Source: Clostridia bacterium
Lineage (GTDB): Bacteria > Bacillota > Clostridia > Christensenellales > DTU072
Reading direction: 5' to 3'
Length of the DNA stretch: 40,376 nucleotides
Assembly: GCA_017533005.1 (NCBI GenBank)
Contig: JAFXIQ010000043.1
Location: 1 to 40,376 of the forward strand
The position numbers and the translations under genes were made by a program. The notes beneath the pieces are model-generated. The model did no database searches and had not been told where the DNA came from. It worked only from the letters and a program-made list of their open reading frames with translations. Positions 16,064 to 24,869 of the stretch are shown here, one piece after another (positions within the stretch are counted from its first letter, which is position 1; every line of letters begins with the position of its first letter).

Positions 16064-18661
16064 CTATTTTTGTTGATTTCTTCCAGTTAGTTTATCGTAT
16101 AATTCGTAACTACTTGGGACAGGGTCTCCCGGGCCGATTTCTGGCTCGCCATCAGAGAAATTCGCGCACACCATGAAAGTGGAATTATCTAACGGGACGT
16201 CAAATCCGGTTATTGAACTAGCTATTAAGCTAGCTCCTTCAAGAGCGCCTAATGGGTCTCCATATTCATCACGGAATCCGATAGTTAATAGTTCCACACT
16301 ATTCGTGTTTACATTAACGTTAGTCTGGTCAGCTACGCACATAAGTCCCAATCCTATAATACCCAAGCTAGCATAATGCTTGCCGTCACGCTCGTAGAAC
16401 AAGTGTTGCATTTCTGGTCTTATATTTTTGCAAGCGCCCTTATGGTCTATGAAGAATAATTCTTTAATGATATTAATAACGGTATTTTTAGCGAAATCCA
16501 TGAAGCTATCCGGCATTCCCAAATTGCCAATCATGCTCAACATCATATCCGTAAAGATATTCGGGAAAGTAGAAGCTTCTTTCCAGTTATAAATATCCAT
16601 AAATCCTTCGATATTTATGCGCGGGATTATGTTTCGGTTAATATTGGCTTGATTTACCCAACCTACAACGAATTCAACCGCAGGGCCTTGCGTCATTTTG
16701 AAAACGTTGTTCTTAAACGTCATTTGATGTGGGAAGTCGCCTTCGAGTGCGTGTTGAGTGATGTGTATAGAAGTTCCCCAATTATCACCGAATATACAAC
16801 CTTCTATGTGTACATTCTCACAGCTCTGGAATTCCAGACCACGATTGCAGTTTTTGAACTGACTATAACGAATGATTATGGGCTTATCAAAAGACATTGT
16901 TCTAAACTTGAAAGAATCGCCTATCTCTGCGCATTTTTCATCGTATACATCAGCTCCAATAACGACGACGTCGTCTAGTATAAATCCACCAGTGTATCCG
17001 TATACGTTGCCGACACCTGAATTGTAGTATCTGCCGGGCACGTCGTTAAAGCACCAAGTAAAGCCGTTACCATATATGCCCCTTTCAATCGTATGCTCTT
17101 GTTTCAAGCGCAAATCACTTTGCATAACGACTAATTTTTCTCTTTCGTTAACGACTTTCATATACTCGTCGAGATTATCTACGTTCGCAGCGTTCTTTTC
17201 TTCTAAGAAGTTAAAGGTAAAGCTCTTTTTTACTCTATCAACTTTACGATTATATACTAGGAGCGTAGCCGTAATGGTTACGGAATTGCCACAAACGGCT
17301 TCGTTAAATGCGATTTGTGCGCCTTCATCACTACTGTGATGAGTAACGGTAGCAAATTCTTCGTTACTGCTTTCCCATAACAAGTCAAAAGTTCCCTTAT
17401 CGTTCTTAAGGTACATATCGTAGGTATGAACGTAGTTCAAATTATTATCTATGAAGTTATAACCCCATACACGAGTGAGCTGTATGCCACGTTTTGCATC
17501 CGTCGCTCCTAGATTTAAATCGAAGCTTATAGGAATGTCTTTAACGGACATCTCTAGTGATTGAGTTTGTCCTGCATAACTCGCGGTTATAGTTGCCTTG
17601 CCTGTAGAAATGGGAATTAGCGATTGAGCTTGTTCGTCCACAAATATTACGTCACTATCAGAACTCTCGATTTTTACGTCCAAAACAGCGGTTCTATCTG
17701 CAAATTTGCCTACAGTTAAATAATACGGACCATTGTTCATATAAAGAACACTCTCGGGTCTAATGAAGCCCCAATCGTTCTCATTAACAACGTTAACTTT
17801 TACTTTTTCTATTCTAATGTCCGAACTGTCTTTCGGATTAGTGTAAGTTACCGTGTATACAGCACCGGTCTTTTCTACTACAGTATTGGCTTTATCAAAA
17901 ACAAGATTATTCTTTACCCATTCTGCGCTAACGTTTGCATCAGTAGTAAACCATTCCGTGGCTTTAACGATAGCACGAGTGGTATCAATTACAAGGTCTA
18001 ATATTTGGGTGTTTTCATCTTTGTCAAAAGCTTTCAAACGCAAAACGGCTTGACCATGTTCTTCCACGTATACGGTACCGTTATCAGTAACGCTTATGCA
18101 ATCGCCTTGTTGCACGCTCCAATACGCCTTTTGGTCTTTCCAAGCGTCAAACGGGAAAATATCAAAGTAAAATTGTGTGGTATCAGTCATAAAGAAGGTT
18201 TTTTCCGTATCCACTACTTTCCCTTCTACGTCAAATAACGCCATGCTCTCTATCGTATCCGAAGTAACGTTGATAGTAAGAGCTTTTTGCACGTTAACGT
18301 TAGCATGCGCGCTAATAAGAAGTTCAACTATACCAACCTTGCTAGGAATAAGTTTGTAACGATTTGTATCGTCTATTCTTTCTAGCTCGACTTGTCCGTC
18401 TCCAGAAATAACTTCCGGCACGTTTATCGAGTTGTCTTTCGTCATGGTGGGTAAAACATCTATTATAATGAATTCTTCGGTGTCTTTGATGTCGACTTTT
18501 ACGATGTCACCATCTTTGACAACGTTATTCATACTATCTCTAATTTCTATTCCCGTGGGGTTATCCGGAGTAGACAAAGTTATTATCGTGCTCGTTGCAT
18601 TGAGCGCGATAACTACTACCACTGGTATTAAAAACAACACGGCCATAAGGAATTTCTTCAT
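16064..18661 (-). CDS. Secreted Ig-like / beta-helix protein, paralogue B
   Basis: This 865-aa protein is a paralogue of the adjacent 880-aa protein; the first 23 residues (MKKFLMAVLFLIPVVVVIAL then NAT) are identical. A signal or anchor helix spans residues 4-20. Residues about 30-390 contain beta-rich, Ig-like (BIG2-type) segments such as STGKATITASYAG. Residues about 520-700 read like a right-handed beta-helix: GNGFTW, RGLEFQSCENVHIEGCIFGD, TFKNNVFKM, INIEGFMDIYNWKE. The C-terminus keeps a motif shared with the paralogue (DGEPEIGPGDPVPSSYELY). Right-handed helices of this kind often bind or cleave polysaccharide, but no catalytic residues are recognisable. The start has no well-spaced Shine-Dalgarno; GGAGAG lies about 18 bases upstream inside the end of the upstream gene, so coupled translation is likely. 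Confidence 0.88.
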   Translation of the reverse strand: MKKFLMAVLFLIPVVVVIALNATSTIITLSTPDNPTGIEIRDSMNNVVKDGDIVKVDIKDTEEFIIIDVLPTMTKDNSINVPEVISGDGQVELERIDDTNRYKLIPSKVGIVELLISAHANVNVQKALTINVTSDTIESMALFDVEGKVVDTEKTFFMTDTTQFYFDIFPFDAWKDQKAYWSVQQGDCISVTDNGTVYVEEHGQAVLRLKAFDKDENTQILDLVIDTTRAIVKATEWFTTDANVSAEWVKNNLVFDKANTVVEKTGAVYTVTYTNPKDSSDIRIEKVKVNVVNENDWGFIRPESVLYMNNGPYYLTVGKFADRTAVLDVKIESSDSDVIFVDEQAQSLIPISTGKATITASYAGQTQSLEMSVKDIPISFDLNLGATDAKRGIQLTRVWGYNFIDNNLNYVHTYDMYLKNDKGTFDLLWESSNEEFATVTHHSSDEGAQIAFNEAVCGNSVTITATLLVYNRKVDRVKKSFTFNFLEEKNAANVDNLDEYMKVVNEREKLVVMQSDLRLKQEHTIERGIYGNGFTWCFNDVPGRYYNSGVGNVYGYTGGFILDDVVVIGADVYDEKCAEIGDSFKFRTMSFDKPIIIRYSQFKNCNRGLEFQSCENVHIEGCIFGDNWGTSIHITQHALEGDFPHQMTFKNNVFKMTQGPAVEFVVGWVNQANINRNIIPRINIEGFMDIYNWKEASTFPNIFTDMMLSMIGNLGMPDSFMDFAKNTVINIIKELFFIDHKGACKNIRPEMQHLFYERDGKHYASLGIIGLGLMCVADQTNVNVNTNSVELLTIGFRDEYGDPLGALEGASLIASSITGFDVPLDNSTFMVCANFSDGEPEIGPGDPVPSSYELYDKLTGRNQQK

Positions 18662-18676
18662 AAGTAATTGTTAGGT

Positions 18677-21319
18677 CTACTCTCCTCTTAATCTAGCATA
18701 CAATTCGTAACTGTTAGGCACTGGGTCCCCAGGACTAATTTCCGGTTCGCCTTCCGAGAAATCGTTATAGATTAAGAAACTATCGTGATAGATATTATAC
18801 TCCGACGTATCTAAATCAAATACGAATCTGATAATAATTTCGTTAACGCCTTCAATCGCATCAACGTAAGGCACTAATTCTCCGTCCTCGTCTTCGTAAG
18901 CAAGTGGTAGCTTGCTCAAGCAAACGCCACTACCTTCTTCTATATTTACCAGGTCGGAATTAGCGACAAACATTGTACCTAATCCAAACGCACCCATACT
19001 TACGTAATCAACACCGTCGTGGGTGTATACAACGCCTTGGAATGCATCGGTACTTAGCCAATCGTTAAATACACCGCCAACAATGTCTTTTAACATTGTT
19101 ATACCTTGGTTCCCTGCTTTGCCAGATACGCCTAGGGCAGAGAATATCAATTCAACAATAGAATCTCCGAACTGGTCGGCAACTTTCCAGTTGTATACGT
19201 CCATAAAGCCTTCTATGGACAAATGTGGCGTTACGTTATCGTTGAAAGCTTCTTCCATATCGTCTACAGTAAACATAATGCTAGGACATAGAGAAGTCTT
19301 AAATACGTTATTTTTAAGCGTTATCTTGGGATAATCCATAGAACCGAATTCTTTTATTCTGTTTCCGTCCGGTGGGTAGAACGTAAATATACAAGATTCG
19401 TAAACGTCACCCAAAATACAACCTTCTATAGTAAGCTCTTTGGTCGCACCAGTCATTAACCCTCTATGTGCATTCTTGAGTTGCATATACCTAAATCTCA
19501 GCTTAATCTTTTTTATTTCTCTTAAATAGATACAATTACCCTTATTCTTTGCATCTTCGATGCTTTCCGCTCCTTGTACGGTGAAATCATCGAATACGAG
19601 TTCATCTTGAATCGTGGTGCCATCGGGATTAACGGGAACGTGGTCGTCCCTAATATAAATTATATCGGCATCCATATTCTTGGGATCATTACCGTCTAGA
19701 TTCAAACTTTCTCCGTGATAAACGTAACCGTTACCATATATGCTCATACCTAGAGTTAGCTTTTCTTTAGGATAAATATCGTTTTGCAAAACTGCTACCG
19801 TTCTTCTCGAATCTACTACGTACTTAAGTTGTGCAATATCGTGAACGTTTACAGCATCTTTTTCTTCTCTGAAATTGAAGGTGAAACTACGTCTTACACG
19901 AGTCTTTCTACCGTGAACGACTACGTTTGCGGTTGCAGTAACGGAATTACCGCAAACAGCTTCTTTGAAATTAAGCGTAACGCCTTCATCGTTCGCGTGC
20001 GGTACAAAATCAACGTAATCGGGATTGCTTACCGACCATTCCAAATCATAAGCACCCTTATCGTTCTCTAAATACATATCGTAACTGTTCTTGATAACGT
20101 TGTTTTCGCCTAGCCAGTTATATGCCCAAACTCTCGATAATCTTATTCCTCTCTTGGCATCATCGGTAGATAAATTCAACTCGAAAGCAACGGGATTATC
20201 TCTAACAACGTATTTTGCCGTTCTAGTTTGTCCTTCAAAAGTCGCCGTTATAGTTGCTTCACCTGTCGAAAGTGGTATCATTACGCCTTCTTCGTTTACA
20301 AATAGCACCGATTCGTCAGAGCTGGTAAAGTTAGTTTCGATAACCTCTCCACTCTCCAAACGCTTAGCTTCTGCATAGTAAATACCGTTATTGACGTAAA
20401 CGACTCCGTCGTCACTATCAATGCCCCATTCGCCTGAAGCTACTTCCGTAACTTTCACTTTTGCTATTCTAACGTCAGAGCCGTCTTCGGGATTAGTATA
20501 AGTTGCTGTGTATACTTCCCCCGTCTTTTCTACAACGGTTTCTTCTGGATAAAGAGCTAAATTCAATCTAACCCATTCTGCGCTAACTGCACTAGACGTA
20601 TAAGCTACGCTAGACTTCAAAACAGCTTTTTCACTACTCAAAGTTATGTCGCGAATAAGCTCGTTGTCGTCTTTGTCTTTTGCCTTAGCGCGAAGTTCTG
20701 CTACACCTTTTCCGTGTATTGAAACTTCACCGTTCTTGTCAACGCTCATACAGTCGCTATTTCTAATTTCCCACTCAACGCCAGCATTGGTTAGTGCGCT
20801 TATAGGATAAGCGTCTGCATAGAATTTGGTCGTGTCGTTGATATAAACTATTTCGTCTTCTTGAATAATATTGCCTTGTCCATCGTAAATATCTAAACTT
20901 TTCAAAGAATTCGACGTTACTGAAATAGTGATAGTCGTTCTAACGTTAACGTTGCCGTTAGCAGTTATGGTGAGCTTGGTTTCGCCGACTTTTTGAGGTA
21001 GAATTTTATATCTATTCGTATCCTCTATTTGTTCTATCTTGACTTCACCTTCTCCGGCTTCTTCATCTCTCTCCGGTTCGTTTATAGTACGATTTTTTGC
21101 AATAGCAGGCAATACGTCTATAATTATAAACTCTTCCGTATCGTTAATATCGACGGTTACTATGCTGTTTTTATCCATCTTTTGGTTTGAGCTATCTCTA
21201 ATTTCAATACTCGATGGGTTTACCGGCGTAGTAAGAGCTATAATCTGCCCCGTTGCGTTCAGAGCGATTACAACAACCACTGGTATTAAAAACAAAACCG
21301 CCATCAAAAATTTCTTCAT
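18677..21319 (-). CDS. Secreted Ig-like / beta-helix protein, paralogue A
   Basis: This 880-aa protein shares its signal segment, domain order and C-terminal motif (EGEPEISPGDPVPNSYELY) with the 865-aa protein downstream, so the pair is a tandem duplication that has since diverged. Order: signal/anchor helix (4-20); beta-rich Ig-like segments to about residue 400 (LSTGEATITATFEGQ; DAKRGIRLSRVWAYN); a conserved KRSFTFNF-type strand (RRSFTFNFREEKDAVNV); a beta-helix-like region at about 520-720 (SIYGNGYVYHG, LTIEGCILGDVYESCIF, ITLKNNVFKTS, LSIEGFMDVYNWK); and a C-terminal beta domain. AAGGAAG precedes the ATG. It lies 100 bases downstream of the ABC permease gene in the same direction. Function unknown; surface location is supported, ligand or enzyme activity is not. 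Confidence 0.88.
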   Translation of the reverse strand: MKKFLMAVLFLIPVVVVIALNATGQIIALTTPVNPSSIEIRDSSNQKMDKNSIVTVDINDTEEFIIIDVLPAIAKNRTINEPERDEEAGEGEVKIEQIEDTNRYKILPQKVGETKLTITANGNVNVRTTITISVTSNSLKSLDIYDGQGNIIQEDEIVYINDTTKFYADAYPISALTNAGVEWEIRNSDCMSVDKNGEVSIHGKGVAELRAKAKDKDDNELIRDITLSSEKAVLKSSVAYTSSAVSAEWVRLNLALYPEETVVEKTGEVYTATYTNPEDGSDVRIAKVKVTEVASGEWGIDSDDGVVYVNNGIYYAEAKRLESGEVIETNFTSSDESVLFVNEEGVMIPLSTGEATITATFEGQTRTAKYVVRDNPVAFELNLSTDDAKRGIRLSRVWAYNWLGENNVIKNSYDMYLENDKGAYDLEWSVSNPDYVDFVPHANDEGVTLNFKEAVCGNSVTATANVVVHGRKTRVRRSFTFNFREEKDAVNVHDIAQLKYVVDSRRTVAVLQNDIYPKEKLTLGMSIYGNGYVYHGESLNLDGNDPKNMDADIIYIRDDHVPVNPDGTTIQDELVFDDFTVQGAESIEDAKNKGNCIYLREIKKIKLRFRYMQLKNAHRGLMTGATKELTIEGCILGDVYESCIFTFYPPDGNRIKEFGSMDYPKITLKNNVFKTSLCPSIMFTVDDMEEAFNDNVTPHLSIEGFMDVYNWKVADQFGDSIVELIFSALGVSGKAGNQGITMLKDIVGGVFNDWLSTDAFQGVVYTHDGVDYVSMGAFGLGTMFVANSDLVNIEEGSGVCLSKLPLAYEDEDGELVPYVDAIEGVNEIIIRFVFDLDTSEYNIYHDSFLIYNDFSEGEPEISPGDPVPNSYELYARLRGE

Positions 21320-21418
21320 TTATCTTCCTTAATTTTTTGCCAATATTTATTTTTTAAATTTTCCCACTGCGCCGGGTACCCAAACATGGATATTTGTGCG
21401 CTTTATTTGCAATATTTA

Positions 21419-23026
21419 CTATTTTGCTATCTTATTATACGTCTTTCTTAAACCGATACAGTACGATAGTAGTGCGTATAGGAAAAATACGACTGCTATC
21501 GCCGAACATACGATTTGAAGCGTCGCGAAATCCATGATATAACCGAGTATCATACCTAGCATACCTTCAATCAACGATATTCCAAATCCAAGTCCAACCG
21601 AACGCGTAGTATTGACGTTGTTATTGACGACTTCGCCTTCACCAGACAAATTGAAATACGGTTTCTTAACGTCGTAACGCATAGAGCGAAGTATAAGTCC
21701 TATGCAGATAAGTTCAACAATTAAGAACAACCATAGTGCGGTACCTGTTTCCATTAGTCCTGCATAAATTAGCACGACCACGCAGATTATGTTCGCTAAA
21801 AAGCTGACTATGAAATACATAGTAAACTTAACGAAAAGTTGTAACTCGATAGATACCGGAGCGACTTTCGTGTGGTAGAAACAATCGCCTTCACGGCTAA
21901 CTGAAGTCGCTGAGAATGAAGAAATAACCGTAGCAAATATAAGCATAACGAGCATTGTCATACCTACGGAAATTTGTTCACCGATTTGGTTTTTACCTAG
22001 TTGCATGGCGATACTATTACAGAAATAAACCATAACAGGCATAGCGCATGCTAATACGAAATATTGGAAACTGTAGTTTACCGAACGGAATACTTGCAAG
22101 AATTCCTTATGAAGCAACGTAAAGAATATAGGTCTAACTCTATTCTTCGTTACGTGTTTGAATGCGCTACCTTCCGTTTCAACGTTTTTCAAAAGCGTTT
22201 TAGGATACAATTCCATAACGACTAAGATAGTACCACAAAGCGTAATACCTAGTATCATAATCAATACCGGATATGCGATGTATAGTTCTTTACCCACTAG
22301 AATATCTGCAAAATATTTAGTAGGAATCAAATACTTGCAAACATCTTTTACAATCGTAACGAAGCCTTCATCGAAAACCGAGAATTCTTTATCGCCGATA
22401 AACGTAACCATTTTATTGAATAAGAACATATATACCGCGAAAAGCAAGGTTATTCCTATCGTTAATCCTATAATGATTAGGCCGAATTTATTTCTTATAC
22501 GATTGGTTAAGTGCATAATCGGTATAGCGAAAATATTCGACACAAAGAAAGGTATCAAAACAAGGAACATAATCGCAATCGGTATTACCCTTATAAAATC
22601 GCTACCTAATTCCATAACTTCTGAATAAGCAACGAGTAATGGTGCTACGATAACTGCGGTTATCATTATTTGGTTTATGATAAGGAATAGTGTTTTGCTG
22701 ATAAAGATTTCTTCACCTTTTACAGGGTAACGCATAAGAATTTCGTTATCACCCTTATAGAAAAGCACTTTTACCGTACTGCTTACACCGGTAAAGCACA
22801 AGAATATGAGCAAAACCGTAAAAATCAATACGAGAGATTCATATCCCATATCTGCTTTATCAAACATTTGGAAGAAAATTCTAGATACCAAGAAAATTCC
22901 ATAAACAACGGCAGCATACATTATGAGCGAACCTATAACTTTTAGGTAAGCGTTCTTGTTGCTCGCAGAAAACTTGGAGAATTTATCCTTAAACTCTAAC
23001 TTGAGTAACGTGCGTATGTTGTTCAT
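21419..23026 (-). CDS. ABC transporter permease (ABC-2-like, about 12 membrane helices)
   Basis: This 535-aa polytopic membrane protein is the partner of the ATPase that ends 3 bases upstream. Hydrophobic segments alternate through the whole length, for example LIMYAAVVYGIFLVSRIF near residue 35, LVLIFTVLLIFLCFTGV near 65 and ISLIEGMLGMILGYIMDF near 485. About twelve helices are likely, with a soluble break near residues 215-245. It resembles the large permease subunits of EcsAB-like or drug/bacteriocin-type exporters, where no separate substrate-binding protein is used. The next gene downstream in the same direction encodes a secreted Ig-like protein, so a role in cell-envelope biology is plausible. 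The transported substrate cannot be told from sequence. Confidence 0.9.
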   Translation of the reverse strand: MNNIRTLLKLEFKDKFSKFSASNKNAYLKVIGSLIMYAAVVYGIFLVSRIFFQMFDKADMGYESLVLIFTVLLIFLCFTGVSSTVKVLFYKGDNEILMRYPVKGEEIFISKTLFLIINQIMITAVIVAPLLVAYSEVMELGSDFIRVIPIAIMFLVLIPFFVSNIFAIPIMHLTNRIRNKFGLIIIGLTIGITLLFAVYMFLFNKMVTFIGDKEFSVFDEGFVTIVKDVCKYLIPTKYFADILVGKELYIAYPVLIMILGITLCGTILVVMELYPKTLLKNVETEGSAFKHVTKNRVRPIFFTLLHKEFLQVFRSVNYSFQYFVLACAMPVMVYFCNSIAMQLGKNQIGEQISVGMTMLVMLIFATVISSFSATSVSREGDCFYHTKVAPVSIELQLFVKFTMYFIVSFLANIICVVVLIYAGLMETGTALWLFLIVELICIGLILRSMRYDVKKPYFNLSGEGEVVNNNVNTTRSVGLGFGISLIEGMLGMILGYIMDFATLQIVCSAIAVVFFLYALLSYCIGLRKTYNKIAK

Positions 23027-23029
23027 TTG

Positions 23030-23803
23030 CTATACTCCTAGATGAAGTTTAAATTCGCCGGTGTCGTTTGCCGTATTAATTATGTCTTGTTCGGTAGCGG
23101 TAATGCTAATAAAGGTTTGTTCAAGGGTTTCTTTATTTCCTTTTACGTGCAAATCGATTACGCATTGTAGCTTACCGTCTTTAACGATAGCAACTCTATC
23201 ACAGATTTTTGCAACAAGGTCCAAGTTGTGGCTAGAGAAAAATACGGTATTACCTTCGTCAACGTGGTCCTTCATTCTCTTAAGAATTTCTAACATTGAT
23301 TGGTGGTCAAGACCCATCATAGGTTCGTCTAGTACCCACAACTTCGGATTATGAATAAGAGCTGCGATTATACAAATTTTTTGCTTCATACCGTGTGAAT
23401 ATGACTTAATTTGCATATCGATTGCTTTTGTTAGCTTGAATTGGCTTACGTATTTATTGAATCTTTCTTCCCTATCACGTTTACTTACTTTGTAAAGGTC
23501 TGCCGTATAGTTTACGTACTCTCTACCAGTAAGTTTTTCGTACGCAGAGTGGTTATCAGGAACGTAACCCATATTGAGCTTTGCGTTAATAGGGTCTTTT
23601 GCAATATCGTGACCACAAATTGTAATAGTTCCTGAATTGAAAGGATAAATTCCCGTAAGGCACTTAATCGTAGTGGACTTACCCGCACCGTTTTGTCCCA
23701 AGAAACCGAATATTTCACCGGGTTTCAATGAAATGCTCAAATCTTCTACTGAAAAGCGTTCGCTGTTAAGATACTTTTTGTATAAATGACTAATTTCTAA
23801 CAT
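23030..23803 (-). CDS. ABC transporter ATP-binding protein
   Basis: This 257-aa nucleotide-binding subunit powers the adjacent permease. It has Walker A GQNGAGKST (36-44), a Q-loop region near NMGYVPDNHSAYEKLTG, the signature YSHGMKQK (an SHGMKQ variant of LSGGQ, common in ABC-2-type exporters), Walker B LWVLDEP (155-161) and the H-loop FFSSHNLD. About 40 residues after the H-loop form a short accessory C-terminus. AAGGAA precedes the ATG. It is the first gene of the minus-strand run, transcribed from the promoter at 23881-23910 and divergent from nagB. It is probably an operon leader for the permease and perhaps the two secreted paralogues. Confidence 0.94.
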   Translation of the reverse strand: MLEISHLYKKYLNSERFSVEDLSISLKPGEIFGFLGQNGAGKSTTIKCLTGIYPFNSGTITICGHDIAKDPINAKLNMGYVPDNHSAYEKLTGREYVNYTADLYKVSKRDREERFNKYVSQFKLTKAIDMQIKSYSHGMKQKICIIAALIHNPKLWVLDEPMMGLDHQSMLEILKRMKDHVDEGNTVFFSSHNLDLVAKICDRVAIVKDGKLQCVIDLHVKGNKETLEQTFISITATEQDIINTANDTGEFKLHLGV

Positions 23804-23841
23804 ATCTATTCCTTCATGTGTTTATCTTTTTTAAATTATAA

Positions 23842-23861
23842 ATGCACGCGTGCGCGCGCGT
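23842..23861. repeat. 20-nt perfectly alternating purine-pyrimidine tract
   Basis: This GC-rich alternating run in the ABC operon leader includes the palindrome GCACGCGTGC. It stands out in an AT-rich intergenic region; such runs are prone to Z-form DNA and may also be a protein-binding site. Shorter tracts of the same kind lie at 12166-12260. Confidence 0.6.
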
Positions 23862-23880
23862 TCTATATATTAGTATAGCT

Positions 23881-23910
23881 AATATAACATATCTAATTAT
23901 ATTATGTCAA
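23881..23910 (-). promoter_or_regulatory. Promoter of the ABC transporter operon
   Basis: On the minus strand TTGACA (23910-23905), an 18-base spacer and TATATT (23886-23881), or TTATAT with 17. The leader of about 70 bases holds the alternating GC tract at 23842-23861. Confidence 0.65.
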
Positions 23911-23969
23911 CATTATTTATAATAATTCCCAACGATTTACATTTATGGTGCGCATTTTCACAAAAACTA

Positions 23970-23998
23970 TTGCCTTAAATATAAAAAAATGCTAAACT
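23970..23998 (+). promoter_or_regulatory. Promoter of nagB
   Basis: TTGCCT (23970-23975), 17-base spacer, TAAACT (23993-23998), with the nagB ATG about 48 bases downstream of the -10 and a good AGGAG in between. I see no clear operator or riboswitch in the 243-base gap. Confidence 0.55.
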
Positions 23999-24046
23999 TG
24001 TTACAATCGAAAAACTGTTCGAATAAGATTAAATCAGGAGTAAAAA

Positions 24047-24772
24047 ATGAGAATAATAATTGAAAAAGATTACCAAGATATAGGCAAAACTGCTAATACA
24101 TTCATGCGTGAATTATTAATTAACAATCCTAACGCCACTCTCGGTCTTGCTACAGGCAGTAGCCCCGTAGGTCTATATAAAGAAATGATTGCTGACAACA
24201 AAGCAGGTATTACCACTTTCAAAAACATAAAAACCGTAAACCTAGACGAATACGTTGGACTTCCCGAAGGTCACGACCAAACTTATCGCTATTTTATGAA
24301 CGACAATTTGTTCAATCATATCGATATAGACAAAAACAATACTAGAGTTCCCAACGGAATGGCTGAAAATCTAGAAAACGCCTGCAAAGAATACACCGAC
24401 TACGTTGCAAAAAATATCCCCGACATACAAATTCTCGGCATCGGCAGTAACGGACATATCGCATTCAATGAACCCGGCACACCATTCGATGCACACACTC
24501 ACATCGTTACGTTGAAAGAAGGTACTAGACAAGACAACGCTAGATTTTTCTCTTCTATTGATGAAGTTCCCACCCACGCTATAACTATGGGCATCGCTGA
24601 TATTATGCAAGCAAAAATGATTATTCTTGTTGCTAACGGCATAGGTAAATCAAAGGCTATTTATGATATGGCAAAAGGTCCGGTTACAACCGATTGCCCC
24701 GCTAGCATTCTTCAATCTCACCCCAACGTAGTAGTTATCGTTGACGAGAGCGCAGGTTACCTTTTGAAGTAG
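24047..24772 (+). CDS. nagB: Glucosamine-6-phosphate deaminase
   Basis: This 241-aa protein has the family's usual length. It converts glucosamine-6-P to fructose-6-P and ammonia, the step that sends amino sugars into glycolysis. Motifs: LATGSSPVGLYKEM (phosphate loop), NLDEYVGL with catalytic D67, GIGSNGHIAFNEPGTPFD with H137 and E142 of the catalytic triad, and TMGIADIM near residue 180. Asn135 occupies the position held by Asp in the E. coli enzyme, as in other Gram-positive relatives. AGGAG sits 6 bases before the ATG. It converges on the SIS-domain gene and shares its terminator. With the glmM-glmU fusion nearby, both making and breaking of amino sugars are represented in the window. Confidence 0.96.
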   Translation: MRIIIEKDYQDIGKTANTFMRELLINNPNATLGLATGSSPVGLYKEMIADNKAGITTFKNIKTVNLDEYVGLPEGHDQTYRYFMNDNLFNHIDIDKNNTRVPNGMAENLENACKEYTDYVAKNIPDIQILGIGSNGHIAFNEPGTPFDAHTHIVTLKEGTRQDNARFFSSIDEVPTHAITMGIADIMQAKMIILVANGIGKSKAIYDMAKGPVTTDCPASILQSHPNVVVIVDESAGYLLK

Positions 24773-24815
24773 TTTTCTGTAGCTATAGATACCAAAAAAC
24801 ACCATAAAAATGGAA

Positions 24816-24855
24816 AAATAAAAGTCTCGCAAATGCGAGACTTTTTCTTTTTTTA
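24816..24855. terminator. Bidirectional terminator between nagB and the SIS-domain gene
   Basis: The stem AAAGTCTCGC / GCGAGACTTT with loop AAAT (24821-24844) is flanked by A-rich sequence on the left and T-rich on the right, so it can end both converging transcripts. Confidence 0.88.
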
Positions 24856-24869
24856 CAATGCGAATTAAG

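Noticed and set aside
16064-21319. Recent insertion or phage tail-fibre origin for the two beta-helix proteins
   Set aside because: No phage genes, integrase or direct repeats nearby; the signal peptides and ABC neighbours fit surface proteins better.
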